The notes under the pieces: model-generated
Told to the model about the DNA's origin: nothing
Database searches by the model: none
Seen by the model: the letters and a program-made list of their open reading frames with translations, nothing else
Assembly (NCBI RefSeq): GCF_018614415.1
Contig: NZ_JAGGOO010000040.1
Span: forward strand, 81,559-145,558
Source of the DNA: Streptomyces sp. ISL-12
Lineage (GTDB): Bacteria; Actinomycetota; Actinomycetes; Streptomycetales; Streptomycetaceae
Direction of reading: 5' to 3'
DNA length: 64,000 nucleotides
Made by a program: the position numbers and the translations under genes
In this document: positions 52,262 to 60,816 of the stretch, in pieces
Position numbering within the stretch: position 1 is the stretch's first letter
How the letters are laid out: the number at the start of each line of letters is the position of its first letter

Positions 52262-54160
52262 TCAGCCCGCCTCGTGCGTCACCCGGACCGGATCGAAGGA
52301 GACCCTGGTGCGCCCGCCGCCGTCGGCCCAGGCCAGCTCGACGCCCGTCGTGCCGTCCGTCGTGAACTCCGTGACGGCCTGCGCCAGCGGCCCCGGCCCC
52401 GGCGCGGCGGTGAGGGCGGCCAGACAGACGTGCAGGGACGTGCCGTCCGCCGGGCCGGCGAGGCGGGGCACCCGCGCCCAGCGGACGTACGCGGTGCCCT
52501 GCGGGGCACGGAGCGGCTCGGGCGCCGGGTCGAAGCCGTGCAGCGCGTGCAGGGACGAGACGAGGGGCTCGTCGGGGCCGGTGGCCCACCCGGTCTGGGT
52601 GACCCGGGCCCCGGCGGGCGCCCCGGCCACCCGGTGCACCCGCAGCTCGTACGCGCCGCGCACGACGGTCACGCTGTCCACCCGCAGCCCCGGCACCATC
52701 GGGGGCCCGCCGGCGAAGACCGGCCGGTGCCGGGACGCCGCCCAGCCCCAGCCGTCGCCGTGCCCGGCGCCGAGCGGCTCGATGCGGCGCCGCACGCTCG
52801 GCCGGCCGGCCACCTCGACCGACAGGTGGTTGTCGGCGACGTTCCCGGGCGCCGTCGGCCCGGTCCGGGTCGAGTACGCCTGCCGCCCGTAGTGCGGATC
52901 GTCCTCGGCGGCCGACTCGCCCTCGTGCGGCCGGACATGGTCACTGCCGTGGTTGTGCAGCCGTACGATCCCGTCCGCGCGGGTCGCCTGCACCAGCAGC
53001 CCGGGGGAGGGGAGGGCCAGTACCCGGTCGGACACCTCCGCCGGGGCCGGTTCCTCCGTCGCCGTCCACAGCGGGTGGTCCGCCGGGGCCAGCAGGGACA
53101 CGAACGCCTTCGACGCCCAGTACGGGGAGGCGGGACCGGAGTACGACTGGAGGACGGCCTCGTGCGGGCCGTGCCAGCCCAGGCTCAGCAGCCCGTCGCC
53201 GGTCAGCGCCCCGCGGTCCAGGAAATACCGCAGGCTGCCGCTGGCCAGCCGCCGGGAGACGCCCGGTGCCAGCGGCGTGTGCCCGGTCAGCGCGCCGAGC
53301 CCGACGGCCGCCGACGCGGCGAAGCGGTACGTCAGCGACCGGCCGAAGTGCAGCGGCGCCCCGTCCCCGCCGAACAGCAGGGAGAAGCCGTCGAGATGGG
53401 CGCGCAGCCGCTCCCCGTACCGCGCGCCGGCCTCCGCGTCGCCGCCGAGGTGGGCGTCGAGCACCGGGTACAGGTGCAGCGCCCAGCCGTTGTAGTGGTC
53501 GAAGGCGCGGCCGTCGCCGTCGGCGTACCAGCCCCCGCCCCGGTACCAGCCCTCCAGCAGCTCCAGCGCCCGGTGCCGGGCCGCCGCCGTCTCGGCGTCA
53601 CCGCGGCCGACCGACTCCAGGAAACCGGCGACCGTGTACGGGAAGAGGTACCAGTTGTTGGGCGCGGGGGTGTGCCGCAGCGCCCCGCGCAGCCACTCCT
53701 CCGCCCGGTCTTGGACGCCCGCGTCGAGGTGCTTCCAGAGCCAGGGCGCGGTCAGCCGCAGGCCGAGGGCGACCGAGGCCGACTCGACCATGGGCTGGCC
53801 CTGCACGTCGTGGTCGAGGATCAGCGGCCAGGACTCGGTGTCGTCGCGGCCCGGGGTGCGGGTGCCCGACGCGAGGCCCTCGGCGTAGCGGTCCAGCCAG
53901 CCGCGCGGATCGTCGCCGCCGGCGCCCGCCACCCGGAACGCGGCGGCCAGGAACGTACGGGCGTAGCCCTCCAGGCCGTCCGAGCGCACCCCCGAGCGGG
54001 ACGGCCGGCCCGGCAGGTCGAGCAGGGCGCCGCCCGGGGTGGCCCAGCGCCACGCGGCGGCCAGCAGCCCGTCGGCCACCGCTTCCCAGTGGGCCCGGGT
54101 GTACCCGGTGTACGGGCTGGACGCGCGGTCCTCGGTGGGGAGTTCGAACGGGATGCTCAT
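52262..54160 (-). CDS. DUF2264-family protein (alpha/alpha-barrel, glycan-associated)
   Basis: 632 residues from ATG 54160, overlapping the preceding gene by ATGA. N-terminal DUF2264 domain: RPSRSGVRSDGLEGYARTFL, WPLILDHDVQGQPMVESASV, PAPNNWYLFPYTVAGFLESV, GWYADGDGRAFDHYNGWALH; the C-terminal 230 residues form a beta-sandwich-like region. DUF2264 proteins belong to the helical-barrel group near unsaturated glucuronyl hydrolases and rhamnogalacturonan enzymes, so a role in processing the imported sugar is likely. Last gene of the operon. Confidence 0.88.
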   Translation of the reverse strand: MSIPFELPTEDRASSPYTGYTRAHWEAVADGLLAAAWRWATPGGALLDLPGRPSRSGVRSDGLEGYARTFLAAAFRVAGAGGDDPRGWLDRYAEGLASGTRTPGRDDTESWPLILDHDVQGQPMVESASVALGLRLTAPWLWKHLDAGVQDRAEEWLRGALRHTPAPNNWYLFPYTVAGFLESVGRGDAETAAARHRALELLEGWYRGGGWYADGDGRAFDHYNGWALHLYPVLDAHLGGDAEAGARYGERLRAHLDGFSLLFGGDGAPLHFGRSLTYRFAASAAVGLGALTGHTPLAPGVSRRLASGSLRYFLDRGALTGDGLLSLGWHGPHEAVLQSYSGPASPYWASKAFVSLLAPADHPLWTATEEPAPAEVSDRVLALPSPGLLVQATRADGIVRLHNHGSDHVRPHEGESAAEDDPHYGRQAYSTRTGPTAPGNVADNHLSVEVAGRPSVRRRIEPLGAGHGDGWGWAASRHRPVFAGGPPMVPGLRVDSVTVVRGAYELRVHRVAGAPAGARVTQTGWATGPDEPLVSSLHALHGFDPAPEPLRAPQGTAYVRWARVPRLAGPADGTSLHVCLAALTAAPGPGPLAQAVTEFTTDGTTGVELAWADGGGRTRVSFDPVRVTHEAG

Positions 54161-55188
54161 GCCAGGAAGGCCAGCCTTTCGCGTCGTACGGGGTGGAGGA
54201 ATCCCTCGCCTGACGCCCAGCGGGCGGTCTCGGCGAGGGCCAGGTCGGCCAGCCGCCGCCACTCGTTGCCGACGGAACCGGCGAGGTGCGGGGTGATCAG
54301 CGCGTTCTCGCAGTCCCACAGCGGGTGGTCGGGCGGCAGGGGCTCGGGGTCGGTCACGTCCAGGACGGCCCGGACGCGGCCCGCCCGGACGGCGTCGGTC
54401 AGCGCGTCCTGGTCGACGACCGGACCCCGGGAGGTGTTGATGAGCACCGCGTCGTCCGGCATCGCGTCGATCAGGTCCCGGCTCACCAGCCCCCGGGTCT
54501 CGGGCAGCAGCGGAGTGTGCACGCTGACCGTGTCGCAGCGCGCGAACAGGTCGGCCAACTCGACGCGTTCCACGCCCAGTTCGGCCGCGTCGGCGTCGGA
54601 CACGTACGGGTCGTGCAGCAGCACTTCCAGGTCGTGCGGGCGCAGCAGTTCGATGACGCGGCGGCCGATCAGGGAGGCCGAGAGGATGCCGACGGTACGG
54701 CGGTGGTTGCCGACGGTGCGCGGGGTGCGCAGCCAGTTGTCGCGCCGCCGGGCCGCCCGGTAGGCGCGGGCCTGTTCCAGCGCCCGCTTGCCGGTGAGCA
54801 GGATCATGCCGAGGGTGTACTCGGCCACCGGCACGGCGTTGGCCGCGGCGGCCGAGGACACCTCGACGCCGCGCTCCCAGCAGGCGTCGGTGACGTGCCC
54901 GCGGACGCTGCCCGCCGTGTGCACCACCGCCCGCAGCCGGGGCGCCGCCCGCAGCACCTCCGCGTCCAGCGGCGGGCAGCCCCAGCCGGTGACCAGCAGG
55001 TCGACGTCGGCCAGCACCTCTCTCGCCCGCGGGGTGGACAGGTCGTCCAGGGCCGGGAACGGGGCGAGGTGGCAGAGCGTACCCAGGGCGGCGCGGGACT
55101 CCGGATCGAGGACGGCCTCGGCGGCGTCCGGGGACATGGCGACGGCCGCGCGGGGCCGGAAGCCGGGACCAGGGACGTGCGGACTCAC
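54157..55188 (-). CDS. D-2-hydroxyacid dehydrogenase-family protein
   Basis: 343 residues from GTG 55188, overlapping the upstream permease stop (GTGA); this start keeps the first beta strand FRPRAAVAMSP. NAD domain motif RTVGILSASLIGRRVIELL lacks the second Gly of GxGxxG (Ser here). Catalytic residues: Arg in INTSRGPVVDQ, Glu in DVTDPEPLPPDHPL, His in ALITPHLAGSVGNEW. Reduces or oxidises 2-keto/2-hydroxy acids or keto sugar acids; placement between transporter and DUF2264 genes implies a role in catabolism of the imported compound. Confidence 0.87.
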   Translation of the reverse strand: MSPHVPGPGFRPRAAVAMSPDAAEAVLDPESRAALGTLCHLAPFPALDDLSTPRAREVLADVDLLVTGWGCPPLDAEVLRAAPRLRAVVHTAGSVRGHVTDACWERGVEVSSAAAANAVPVAEYTLGMILLTGKRALEQARAYRAARRRDNWLRTPRTVGNHRRTVGILSASLIGRRVIELLRPHDLEVLLHDPYVSDADAAELGVERVELADLFARCDTVSVHTPLLPETRGLVSRDLIDAMPDDAVLINTSRGPVVDQDALTDAVRAGRVRAVLDVTDPEPLPPDHPLWDCENALITPHLAGSVGNEWRRLADLALAETARWASGEGFLHPVRRERLAFLA

Positions 55189-56051
55189 TTGACGGCTCCG
55201 GCGGTCAGTCCGCTGCGCCAGAAACGCTGGAGCAGCACGAAGGCGAGGATGAGGGGGACGACGGCGAGCAGCGACCCCATGATGACCACGGGGTAGTACT
55301 CCGGCGAGACCGAGGCGGAACTGTTCCACTGGTACAGGCCGAGGCTGACGGGATACAGGTCCTGGTTCGAGAGCATCACCATGGGCAGGAAGAAGTTGTT
55401 CCAGATCGCGGTGAGCTGGAAGAGGAAGACGGTGACCAGTCCCGGGCCGAGCATCCGCAGGGCGACTCGGGCGTACATGGTCAGTTCGCCCGCGCCGTCC
55501 ACCCGCGCGGCCTCCAGCACCTCGTCGGGGACGTAGCCCCGGCTGAAGATCCGGCCGAGGTACACGCCGAACGGGTTGAACAGCACGGGGATGAACACCG
55601 CCCAGAAGGTGTTCACGAGGCCCGCCTCGGAGGCCATCAGGTACAGCGGCAGCGCGAGCACCGTCTGCGGCACCATGACCGCCGCCAGCACCAGGCCGAA
55701 CAGCTTCTCCTTGTGCCGGAAGCGGTACTTGTCGAAGGCGTAGCCGCAGGCCACGCTCAGCAGCGCGCCGACGGCGGCGCCCAGCACCGCGTACAGCAGG
55801 CTGTTGAGGTACCAGCGGCCGTAGAGCCCGCCGTCCATCGCGAACAGGTCCTGGAGGTTCCGCACGAAGGAGAAGTCGGCGAAGGAGAGCAGGTCGCTGC
55901 TGAACAGCGCGTCCCGGGTCTTGGTGGAGGCCAGCAGCAGCCACAGCACCGGCAGCAGTGTGTAGAGGACGGAGACCGCGACGACCACGTTGACCGTGAG
56001 GCGGCCCAGCAGGTTCGGGCGCGGCAGGGTGGTGCCGCCGGCGGCGCTCAT
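55185..56051 (-). CDS. Sugar ABC transporter permease (MalG type)
   Basis: 288 residues from ATG 56051, overlapping the preceding permease gene by ATGA. Six helices; the inner-membrane docking loop is EAARVDGAGELTMYARVALR. The second permease, as N-terminal LYTLLPVLWLLLASTKTRD is the MalG pattern. Partner of the MalF-type gene upstream. No ATPase gene is in the operon; a shared MsiK-like ATPase elsewhere probably energises it, as for other Streptomyces sugar transporters. Confidence 0.92.
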   Translation of the reverse strand: MSAAGGTTLPRPNLLGRLTVNVVVAVSVLYTLLPVLWLLLASTKTRDALFSSDLLSFADFSFVRNLQDLFAMDGGLYGRWYLNSLLYAVLGAAVGALLSVACGYAFDKYRFRHKEKLFGLVLAAVMVPQTVLALPLYLMASEAGLVNTFWAVFIPVLFNPFGVYLGRIFSRGYVPDEVLEAARVDGAGELTMYARVALRMLGPGLVTVFLFQLTAIWNNFFLPMVMLSNQDLYPVSLGLYQWNSSASVSPEYYPVVIMGSLLAVVPLILAFVLLQRFWRSGLTAGAVK

Positions 56052-57034
56052 CGGGCCTCCTCGGCGGTGTCGGCGCGGCCGGTGAAGCGGGTGACGCCGT
56101 AGGACAGGGCGATGGTGCAGGCCAGCAGGACCACGGAGGCGGCCGCCGCCAGGCTGTAGTTGTTTCGGTTGAAGGCCGCGTCGTAGATGTACATGCTCGG
56201 CGAGAACCGGGAGTTGATCATCGGGGAGGACTGGCTGAGCAGCATCGGCTCGGTGAAGAGCTGCAGCGCCCAGATCAGGGTGAAGATGGCCACCATCACG
56301 ATGGAGGCGCGCACCAGCGGGGTCTTGACCTGGAGCGCGGTGCGCACCGGCCCGGCACCGTCCACGACCGACGCCTCGATCACCTCGCGGGGTACGGCCT
56401 GCAGGGCGGCGTAGAAGACCACCATGTTGTAGCCGAGGTTGCTCCACAGGGCGATGTTCACGATCGACGGGATCACCGTGTGCACGCCGAGGAAGTCGAT
56501 GGTGATGTCGGCGTGGGCGAACAGGTCGATGACCGGGCTGATACCGGGGGTGTAGAGGTACAGCCAGATCAGCGCCGCGATGATGCCGGGCACGGCGTGC
56601 GGCAGGAACAGGCCGAGTTGGGCGAAGGCGCGCAGCCGGGCCATGCCGGAGTCGAGGAGCAGGGCGAGGGCGAGGGCGCCGACGACCATCAGCGGGATGT
56701 AGATCAGGCAGTACAGGGCGACGGTCGCGAGCCCGCCGAGGAAGGTCGGGTCGGTGAGGACGGCCGCGTAGGAGCGCAGGCCGACGAAGACGGTGCGTTC
56801 GGGGCCGAAGCCGAGGCCGGGCTGGTCGTCGCTGTAGAAACTGAGGTAGACGGCGGTGCCGACCGGGATCAGGAAGACGGTCAGCAGCAAGGCGAAGAAC
56901 GGCGTCATGAGCACGCCGCAGGCGGCCAGTCGACGGCGTTCGGCCGCCTTGCGGGCGCGCGGTCCGGCGGCGGGGTCCGGGGCGGCCGGGCGGGGCGTGC
57001 CGGCCGGCACCCGTTCGTGGGTGGTCGCGGTCAT
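56048..57034 (-). CDS. Sugar ABC transporter permease (MalF type)
   Basis: 328 residues from ATG 57034, 25 bases downstream of the binding-protein gene. N-terminal 35 residues polar; six helices; docking loop EASVVDGAGPVRTALQVKTP. MalF-like order: first permease. Forms the channel with the MalG-type protein. Confidence 0.92.
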   Translation of the reverse strand: MTATTHERVPAGTPRPAAPDPAAGPRARKAAERRRLAACGVLMTPFFALLLTVFLIPVGTAVYLSFYSDDQPGLGFGPERTVFVGLRSYAAVLTDPTFLGGLATVALYCLIYIPLMVVGALALALLLDSGMARLRAFAQLGLFLPHAVPGIIAALIWLYLYTPGISPVIDLFAHADITIDFLGVHTVIPSIVNIALWSNLGYNMVVFYAALQAVPREVIEASVVDGAGPVRTALQVKTPLVRASIVMVAIFTLIWALQLFTEPMLLSQSSPMINSRFSPSMYIYDAAFNRNNYSLAAAASVVLLACTIALSYGVTRFTGRADTAEEAR

Positions 57035-57059
57035 GGGGTGTCACCTGCCTTTCGGCGGC

Positions 57060-58394
57060 TCAGGTGCTGTGCTGGGTGGTGGCCAGGCCCAGGGCCTTGA
57101 GGTCGGGCATGGTGCCCTCCTGCGCGGTGCGCAGCGACTGGACGAGGCTGCCCTGACCGCCGCTCACCCGGGCGAAGGAGTCCTGCATGACCTTCTGGGT
57201 GGCGGTCATCCGCGGGCCCCACAGCCACTGTTCGCCGATCTTCTCGGCCTCCTCCTCGAACAGGCCGTAGATGTCCTGCCCGCCGTAGTACGAGCGGTCG
57301 AACGCCTCCCGGCCGACGGGGACCAGGTCGGGAGCGGCCGGGTACTGGCTGCTGGTGCCGCTGGAGAGACGGGCGCGCAGCGCGTCCGGGTGGGAGACCT
57401 GCCAGGCGATGAACTCCATCGCGGCCTCGGGATGCCGGCTGTCCTTGGTGACGGCGAAGGTGGAGCCGCCGTGGGTGCCGACGGAGGGGCGGGCGGTGTC
57501 CCACTGCGGCAGCGGAGCGATCCGCCACTGCCCCTTCTGCCCGGGGCGCGCGTTCATCTGCGCCCCGGCGTCCCAGGCTCCGCTGAGCCGGGTGAGGACC
57601 AGGCCGTTGCCGATCTGCGCGTCGGACTGCCTGCTCTCGACGGCGTTCATGAACACGTCGTCGGCGTCGATGAGCCGCTGCCAGTAGCCGGCGACCCGCC
57701 GGGAGGGGGCGTCGGCGAGGGAGACGTTCCACGCGCCGCGCGAGGTGTCGAACCACTGGGCGCCGGCCTGCCAGACGTAGGCGGCCATCTGGGTCATGCC
57801 GTCGGTCGGGAACAGCACCAGCCGCCGGTCGGCCGCCTTCCGCCGCACGGTGCGCGCCTGCTCGGCGAACTCGTCCCAGGTGCGGGCGGGCGAGAGCCCG
57901 TAGCGGTCGAACAGGTCGGCGCGGTAGTGCATCACCATGGGCTCTATGTCCAGCGGCACGCTGAACACCCGGCCCTCGAAGGTGGTCAGCCCGAGCGCCT
58001 GCGGCAGCAGCTTGCGCCGCAGCCGGTCGTCGACCAGGTCGGTGATGTCGCGGGCGACGCCGTCGATGGCGTACCCCGGGACCTGCGGATACTCGATGGT
58101 GGCGACGTCGGGGGCGTTGCCGGCCCGGGCGGCGTTGCTGAGCTTGGCGTAACCGCCCTGCCCGCCGGAGGGGATCTGCTGGAAATCGACCTGGATGCGG
58201 TCGTGGGTGCGGTTGAACGCGTCGACCACCTCCTGGCTGCCGCGCAGTGCGGACCAGAAGGTGATGCGCGTGGTACTGCTCGTGCCGCTCGACCGGCTGC
58301 CGCCACTTCCTCCGCTGCAGGCGCCCACGGCTCCTGTCAGCGGCACTGCGGCCATCGCGGCGAGCACGGATCGACGACTGTGTCGACCGGGCAT
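57060..58394 (-). CDS. Sugar ABC transporter substrate-binding lipoprotein
   Basis: 444 residues from ATG 58394. Signal MPGRHSRRSVLAAMAAVPLT with an RRSVL pair that may be Tat-like, then the lipobox GACSGG (Cys about 26). Binding-protein fold: ITFWSALRGSQEVVDAFNRT, KLSNAARAGNAPDVATIEYP, then the PLDIEPMVMHYRADLF hinge and SRHPEAAMEFIAWQVSHPDA. Family 1 extracellular solute-binding protein for oligosaccharide or sugar acid. First gene of the operon; the regulator's 13-bp motif lies 111 bases upstream. Confidence 0.92.
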   Translation of the reverse strand: MPGRHSRRSVLAAMAAVPLTGAVGACSGGSGGSRSSGTSSTTRITFWSALRGSQEVVDAFNRTHDRIQVDFQQIPSGGQGGYAKLSNAARAGNAPDVATIEYPQVPGYAIDGVARDITDLVDDRLRRKLLPQALGLTTFEGRVFSVPLDIEPMVMHYRADLFDRYGLSPARTWDEFAEQARTVRRKAADRRLVLFPTDGMTQMAAYVWQAGAQWFDTSRGAWNVSLADAPSRRVAGYWQRLIDADDVFMNAVESRQSDAQIGNGLVLTRLSGAWDAGAQMNARPGQKGQWRIAPLPQWDTARPSVGTHGGSTFAVTKDSRHPEAAMEFIAWQVSHPDALRARLSSGTSSQYPAAPDLVPVGREAFDRSYYGGQDIYGLFEEEAEKIGEQWLWGPRMTATQKVMQDSFARVSGGQGSLVQSLRTAQEGTMPDLKALGLATTQHST

Positions 58395-58504
58395 GGCGCC
58401 TCCCGCGGCTCCTGCGTGCCGTCGTCCGGCGGCACGACTCTTGGGGACACGGGAATCCTGGACGCCCTGACGAAAACGGTCAATAGATCGATCAGAGGAA
58501 ACTC

Positions 58505-58517
58505 AAACGCTCAAACG
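58505..58517 (-). promoter_or_regulatory. Shared regulator motif, copy 1
   Basis: CGTTTGAGCGTTT on the minus strand, 111 bases upstream of the binding-protein gene and one base after the regulator's stop codon. An exact copy in opposite orientation lies before the regulator gene (59651-59663). Confidence 0.6.
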
Positions 58518-58518
58518 A

Positions 58519-59610
58519 TCAGTCGATGGAAGCCGGCTCCCGGGTCGAGCCCCGCACCGTCAGCCGGGGCAGCAACTCCACCCGCCGAGCCGACCGCTCC
58601 GGCTCGTCCCGCAGCCGGTGCAGCAGCAGTTCCGCGGCCACCCGCCCGACCTCCGCCTTGGGTGGCGACACGGCCGTCAGCGGCGGGGTGCCGAGGCCGG
58701 CCACCACGTCGTCGTACGCCACCACCGAGCAGTCCCCGGGCACCCGCACCCCCTCCTGGGCCAGCCGCTGGACGATCATCAGGGTGTCCTCGTCGCCGTG
58801 CCCGACCAGCGCGGTGGCCCCCACCTCGCGCAGCAGCGCGGGCACGTCGGCCGTCTCGTCCGCCGCGTACGGCCCCTCCTGCCCGGCCCCCGGCGCGCTC
58901 AGCGCCCACGCCCACTCCTCGACCAGGAGGTGGTCGCGGGCTATCCCGGAGAAGGCGGCCCGCAGCGTGCGCGCGGTCGGACTGTCGTCCCGCGTCGCGA
59001 ACACGATGCGCCGGTGGCCGAGCCCCACCAGGTGCTCCACGGCCAGATGCGCGCCGTACCAGTGGTCGGAGCAGACCGAGTCCAGCGCGTGCGGCGGGCT
59101 GCCCGGCCGGGGGCGCCGCTCCATGAGCACCGTCGGCACGTCCAGCGCGGCGAGCCAGCCGTGGTCGGCCTCCTCGTCGGCCAGGCGGAGCCAGCGGGGC
59201 GCGAGCAGCAGTCCCCGGGCGCCGTCCGTGAGCGCGCGCTCCACCAGCGGCCGCTCGGCGCCCGCCCCCCGGGGCGCGATGTGCAGGGTGAACGGCACAC
59301 CGGCCTCCTCCAGGACCGTCCGGGCGCCGTGCAGGACCTCCGTCAGGTACGCGTGCCGCTCCGGCACCACCAGCGCCACCCGGCCCCCGTCCCGCGCGCC
59401 CGCGGCGGGCGCCTCCTCGGCGGGCGCCGTCGAGCGCACCACCCCGTGGCCGCGCCGCAGTCTGCCCTCCCGGGTCAGTTCCTCCACGTCCCGGCGCACC
59501 GTCACCACCGAGACCTGCAGTTCCTCGGCGAGATCGCGCACCCGCGCGGTGCCGCGCGCCCGGACCGCCGCCAGGATCCGCTGCCGCCTGGAATCGACCG
59601 GCTCCCGCAC
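58519..59610 (-). CDS. DeoR/LacI hybrid transcription regulator
   Basis: 363 residues. GTG 59610 is chosen: GGGGAGG lies 6 bases upstream, and the protein then starts directly at the DeoR helix-turn-helix (SRRQRILAAVRARGTARVRD, VSVVTVRRDVEELTREGRLR). GTG 59628 would add six residues. From residue 75 it has a LacI-type periplasmic-binding effector domain (VALVVPERHAYLTEVLHGAR; EHLVGLGHRRIVFATRDD; VVAYDDVVAGLGTPPLTAV). A sugar-responsive repressor controlling the operon downstream and itself through the 13-bp motif. Confidence 0.92.
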   Translation of the reverse strand: MREPVDSRRQRILAAVRARGTARVRDLAEELQVSVVTVRRDVEELTREGRLRRGHGVVRSTAPAEEAPAAGARDGGRVALVVPERHAYLTEVLHGARTVLEEAGVPFTLHIAPRGAGAERPLVERALTDGARGLLLAPRWLRLADEEADHGWLAALDVPTVLMERRPRPGSPPHALDSVCSDHWYGAHLAVEHLVGLGHRRIVFATRDDSPTARTLRAAFSGIARDHLLVEEWAWALSAPGAGQEGPYAADETADVPALLREVGATALVGHGDEDTLMIVQRLAQEGVRVPGDCSVVAYDDVVAGLGTPPLTAVSPPKAEVGRVAAELLLHRLRDEPERSARRVELLPRLTVRGSTREPASID

Positions 59611-59650
59611 CTGGGCCTCCCCACCCACCCGAGTCGCACCCGAGAATGTT

Positions 59651-59663
59651 CGTTTGAGCGTTT
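59651..59663 (+). promoter_or_regulatory. Shared regulator motif, copy 2
   Basis: CGTTTGAGCGTTT, 41 bases upstream of the regulator start. Two half-sites CGTTTGAG/CGTTT are directly repeated within it. Identical 13 bases occur before the sugar operon. Confidence 0.6.
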
Positions 59664-59786
59664 CGGGCCATCATAGCGATCGTCCGAGGCGCGCAGCGGG
59701 CCTCGTCGGGGTGAGCGGTGATCACGCGGGTGGGAACCTCCGGGAGCGGAAGCCCGCAGTCGTCGGCCTCCGTGCCGTGCCGTGCC

Positions 59787-60470
59787 TCAGCCGGCCGGGA
59801 GGGTGTCCGCGCGCCGGCAGTGCAGGAAGAGCTGCGGTTCCGGGACGGCGTCCGGGTGCGCGGGCGTGAACAGCACGTCCTCCCGGCCCAGGACCTCCAG
59901 ACCGGCCTCCTCCACCACGGCCGTCAGATCCGCCGCGGCGAAGCTGGTCACCCGTACGGGCTGCCCCATGAAGACGCCCTCGACGGCCTCCACGTCCAGC
60001 GGCACGGTGGCCAGGACCAGGTGCCCGCCCGGCTTCAGGGCCCGCGTCAGCCGCCGGACCACGTCCGCCTGCCCGGCCCGGTCCATCTGGAGCAGCGCGA
60101 AGTACACGCAGACCGCGTCGTAGGAGCCGTCGGCGAGCGGCAGCTCGCGGATGTCGGCGCACCGGAAGGCGGCGGCGGGCACCTGCCGGGCCGCCAGCTC
60201 GACCATGACGGGGGAGACGTCCACCCCCAGTACCTCGTGGCCCGCCCGCACCAGCGTCTGTGCCGTCGGCCGCCCCGTCCCGCTGCCCACGTCCAGTACC
60301 CGGCTGCCTGGCGCGAGCCGGCCGAGCAGCCACTCCAGCGACCGGTGGTGCGCCTCGGAACCGGCGAACGCCTGCTCGTAGGCGGCGCCCAGCGCGTCGA
60401 ACACGGCGGCGGCCCGCGCCCGCTGCTGCTCGTCGGTCACGATCGGCCTTTCGGTGGTCGGTACGGGCAT
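59787..60470 (-). CDS. Class I SAM-dependent methyltransferase
   Basis: 227 residues from ATG 60470 (GGTGGA upstream); GTG 60440 with GAAAGG is an almost equally good start. SAM motif I RVLDVGSGTGRPTAQTL (about 57-73), motif II VLGVDVSPVMVELAARQ, LPLADGSYDAVCVYFALLQM, and motif III LKPGGHLVLATVPLD. Compact Methyltransf_25/11 type; substrate unknown. It stands alone. Confidence 0.88.
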   Translation of the reverse strand: MPVPTTERPIVTDEQQRARAAAVFDALGAAYEQAFAGSEAHHRSLEWLLGRLAPGSRVLDVGSGTGRPTAQTLVRAGHEVLGVDVSPVMVELAARQVPAAAFRCADIRELPLADGSYDAVCVYFALLQMDRAGQADVVRRLTRALKPGGHLVLATVPLDVEAVEGVFMGQPVRVTSFAAADLTAVVEEAGLEVLGREDVLFTPAHPDAVPEPQLFLHCRRADTLPAG

Positions 60471-60816
60471 CGTTCCACCAGGGGCGAGGGCGGGCAAGGA
60501 CCCCTCGAAGTCCGCCTCGGCGCCTGTCGGGACTTCAGCGCGGCGGCCCGTGCGTCGCCGCCCACCACGGCCGCCCAGCCGGCAGCGGCCCGCCGCCGCG
60601 TCGCGGCAGCCGGTACGCCGCGCCGACGCCGGTGACGCCGACGTGGACGCGCGGCGCCCCGGCGGCCTGCTCACGGCGGGCTTTCGACTCCCTCGTCGTC
60701 CAGCCCGACCCCGCTCCCCGGCCGGCCCTTGGGCCGTGACCGCGTACGGGAACTCCCTCGGCGCGGGTACGACGACGAGACGCCGGTACCCCCGCCGCAC
60801 ACGCCGAACGGTGGGC
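60471..60816. other. Gene-free region, 346 bp
   Basis: No supported gene. Open frames on both strands are Arg/Pro-rich without ribosome sites. Composition is as GC-rich as coding DNA, which may mean decayed sequence. No hairpin, promoter or repeat stands out. Confidence 0.4.

Noticed and set aside
60471..60816. N-terminal extension of the methyltransferase at 60470
   Set aside because: The in-frame extension is Arg/Gly-rich, lacks a start with ribosome site and has no resemblance to the family N-terminus.
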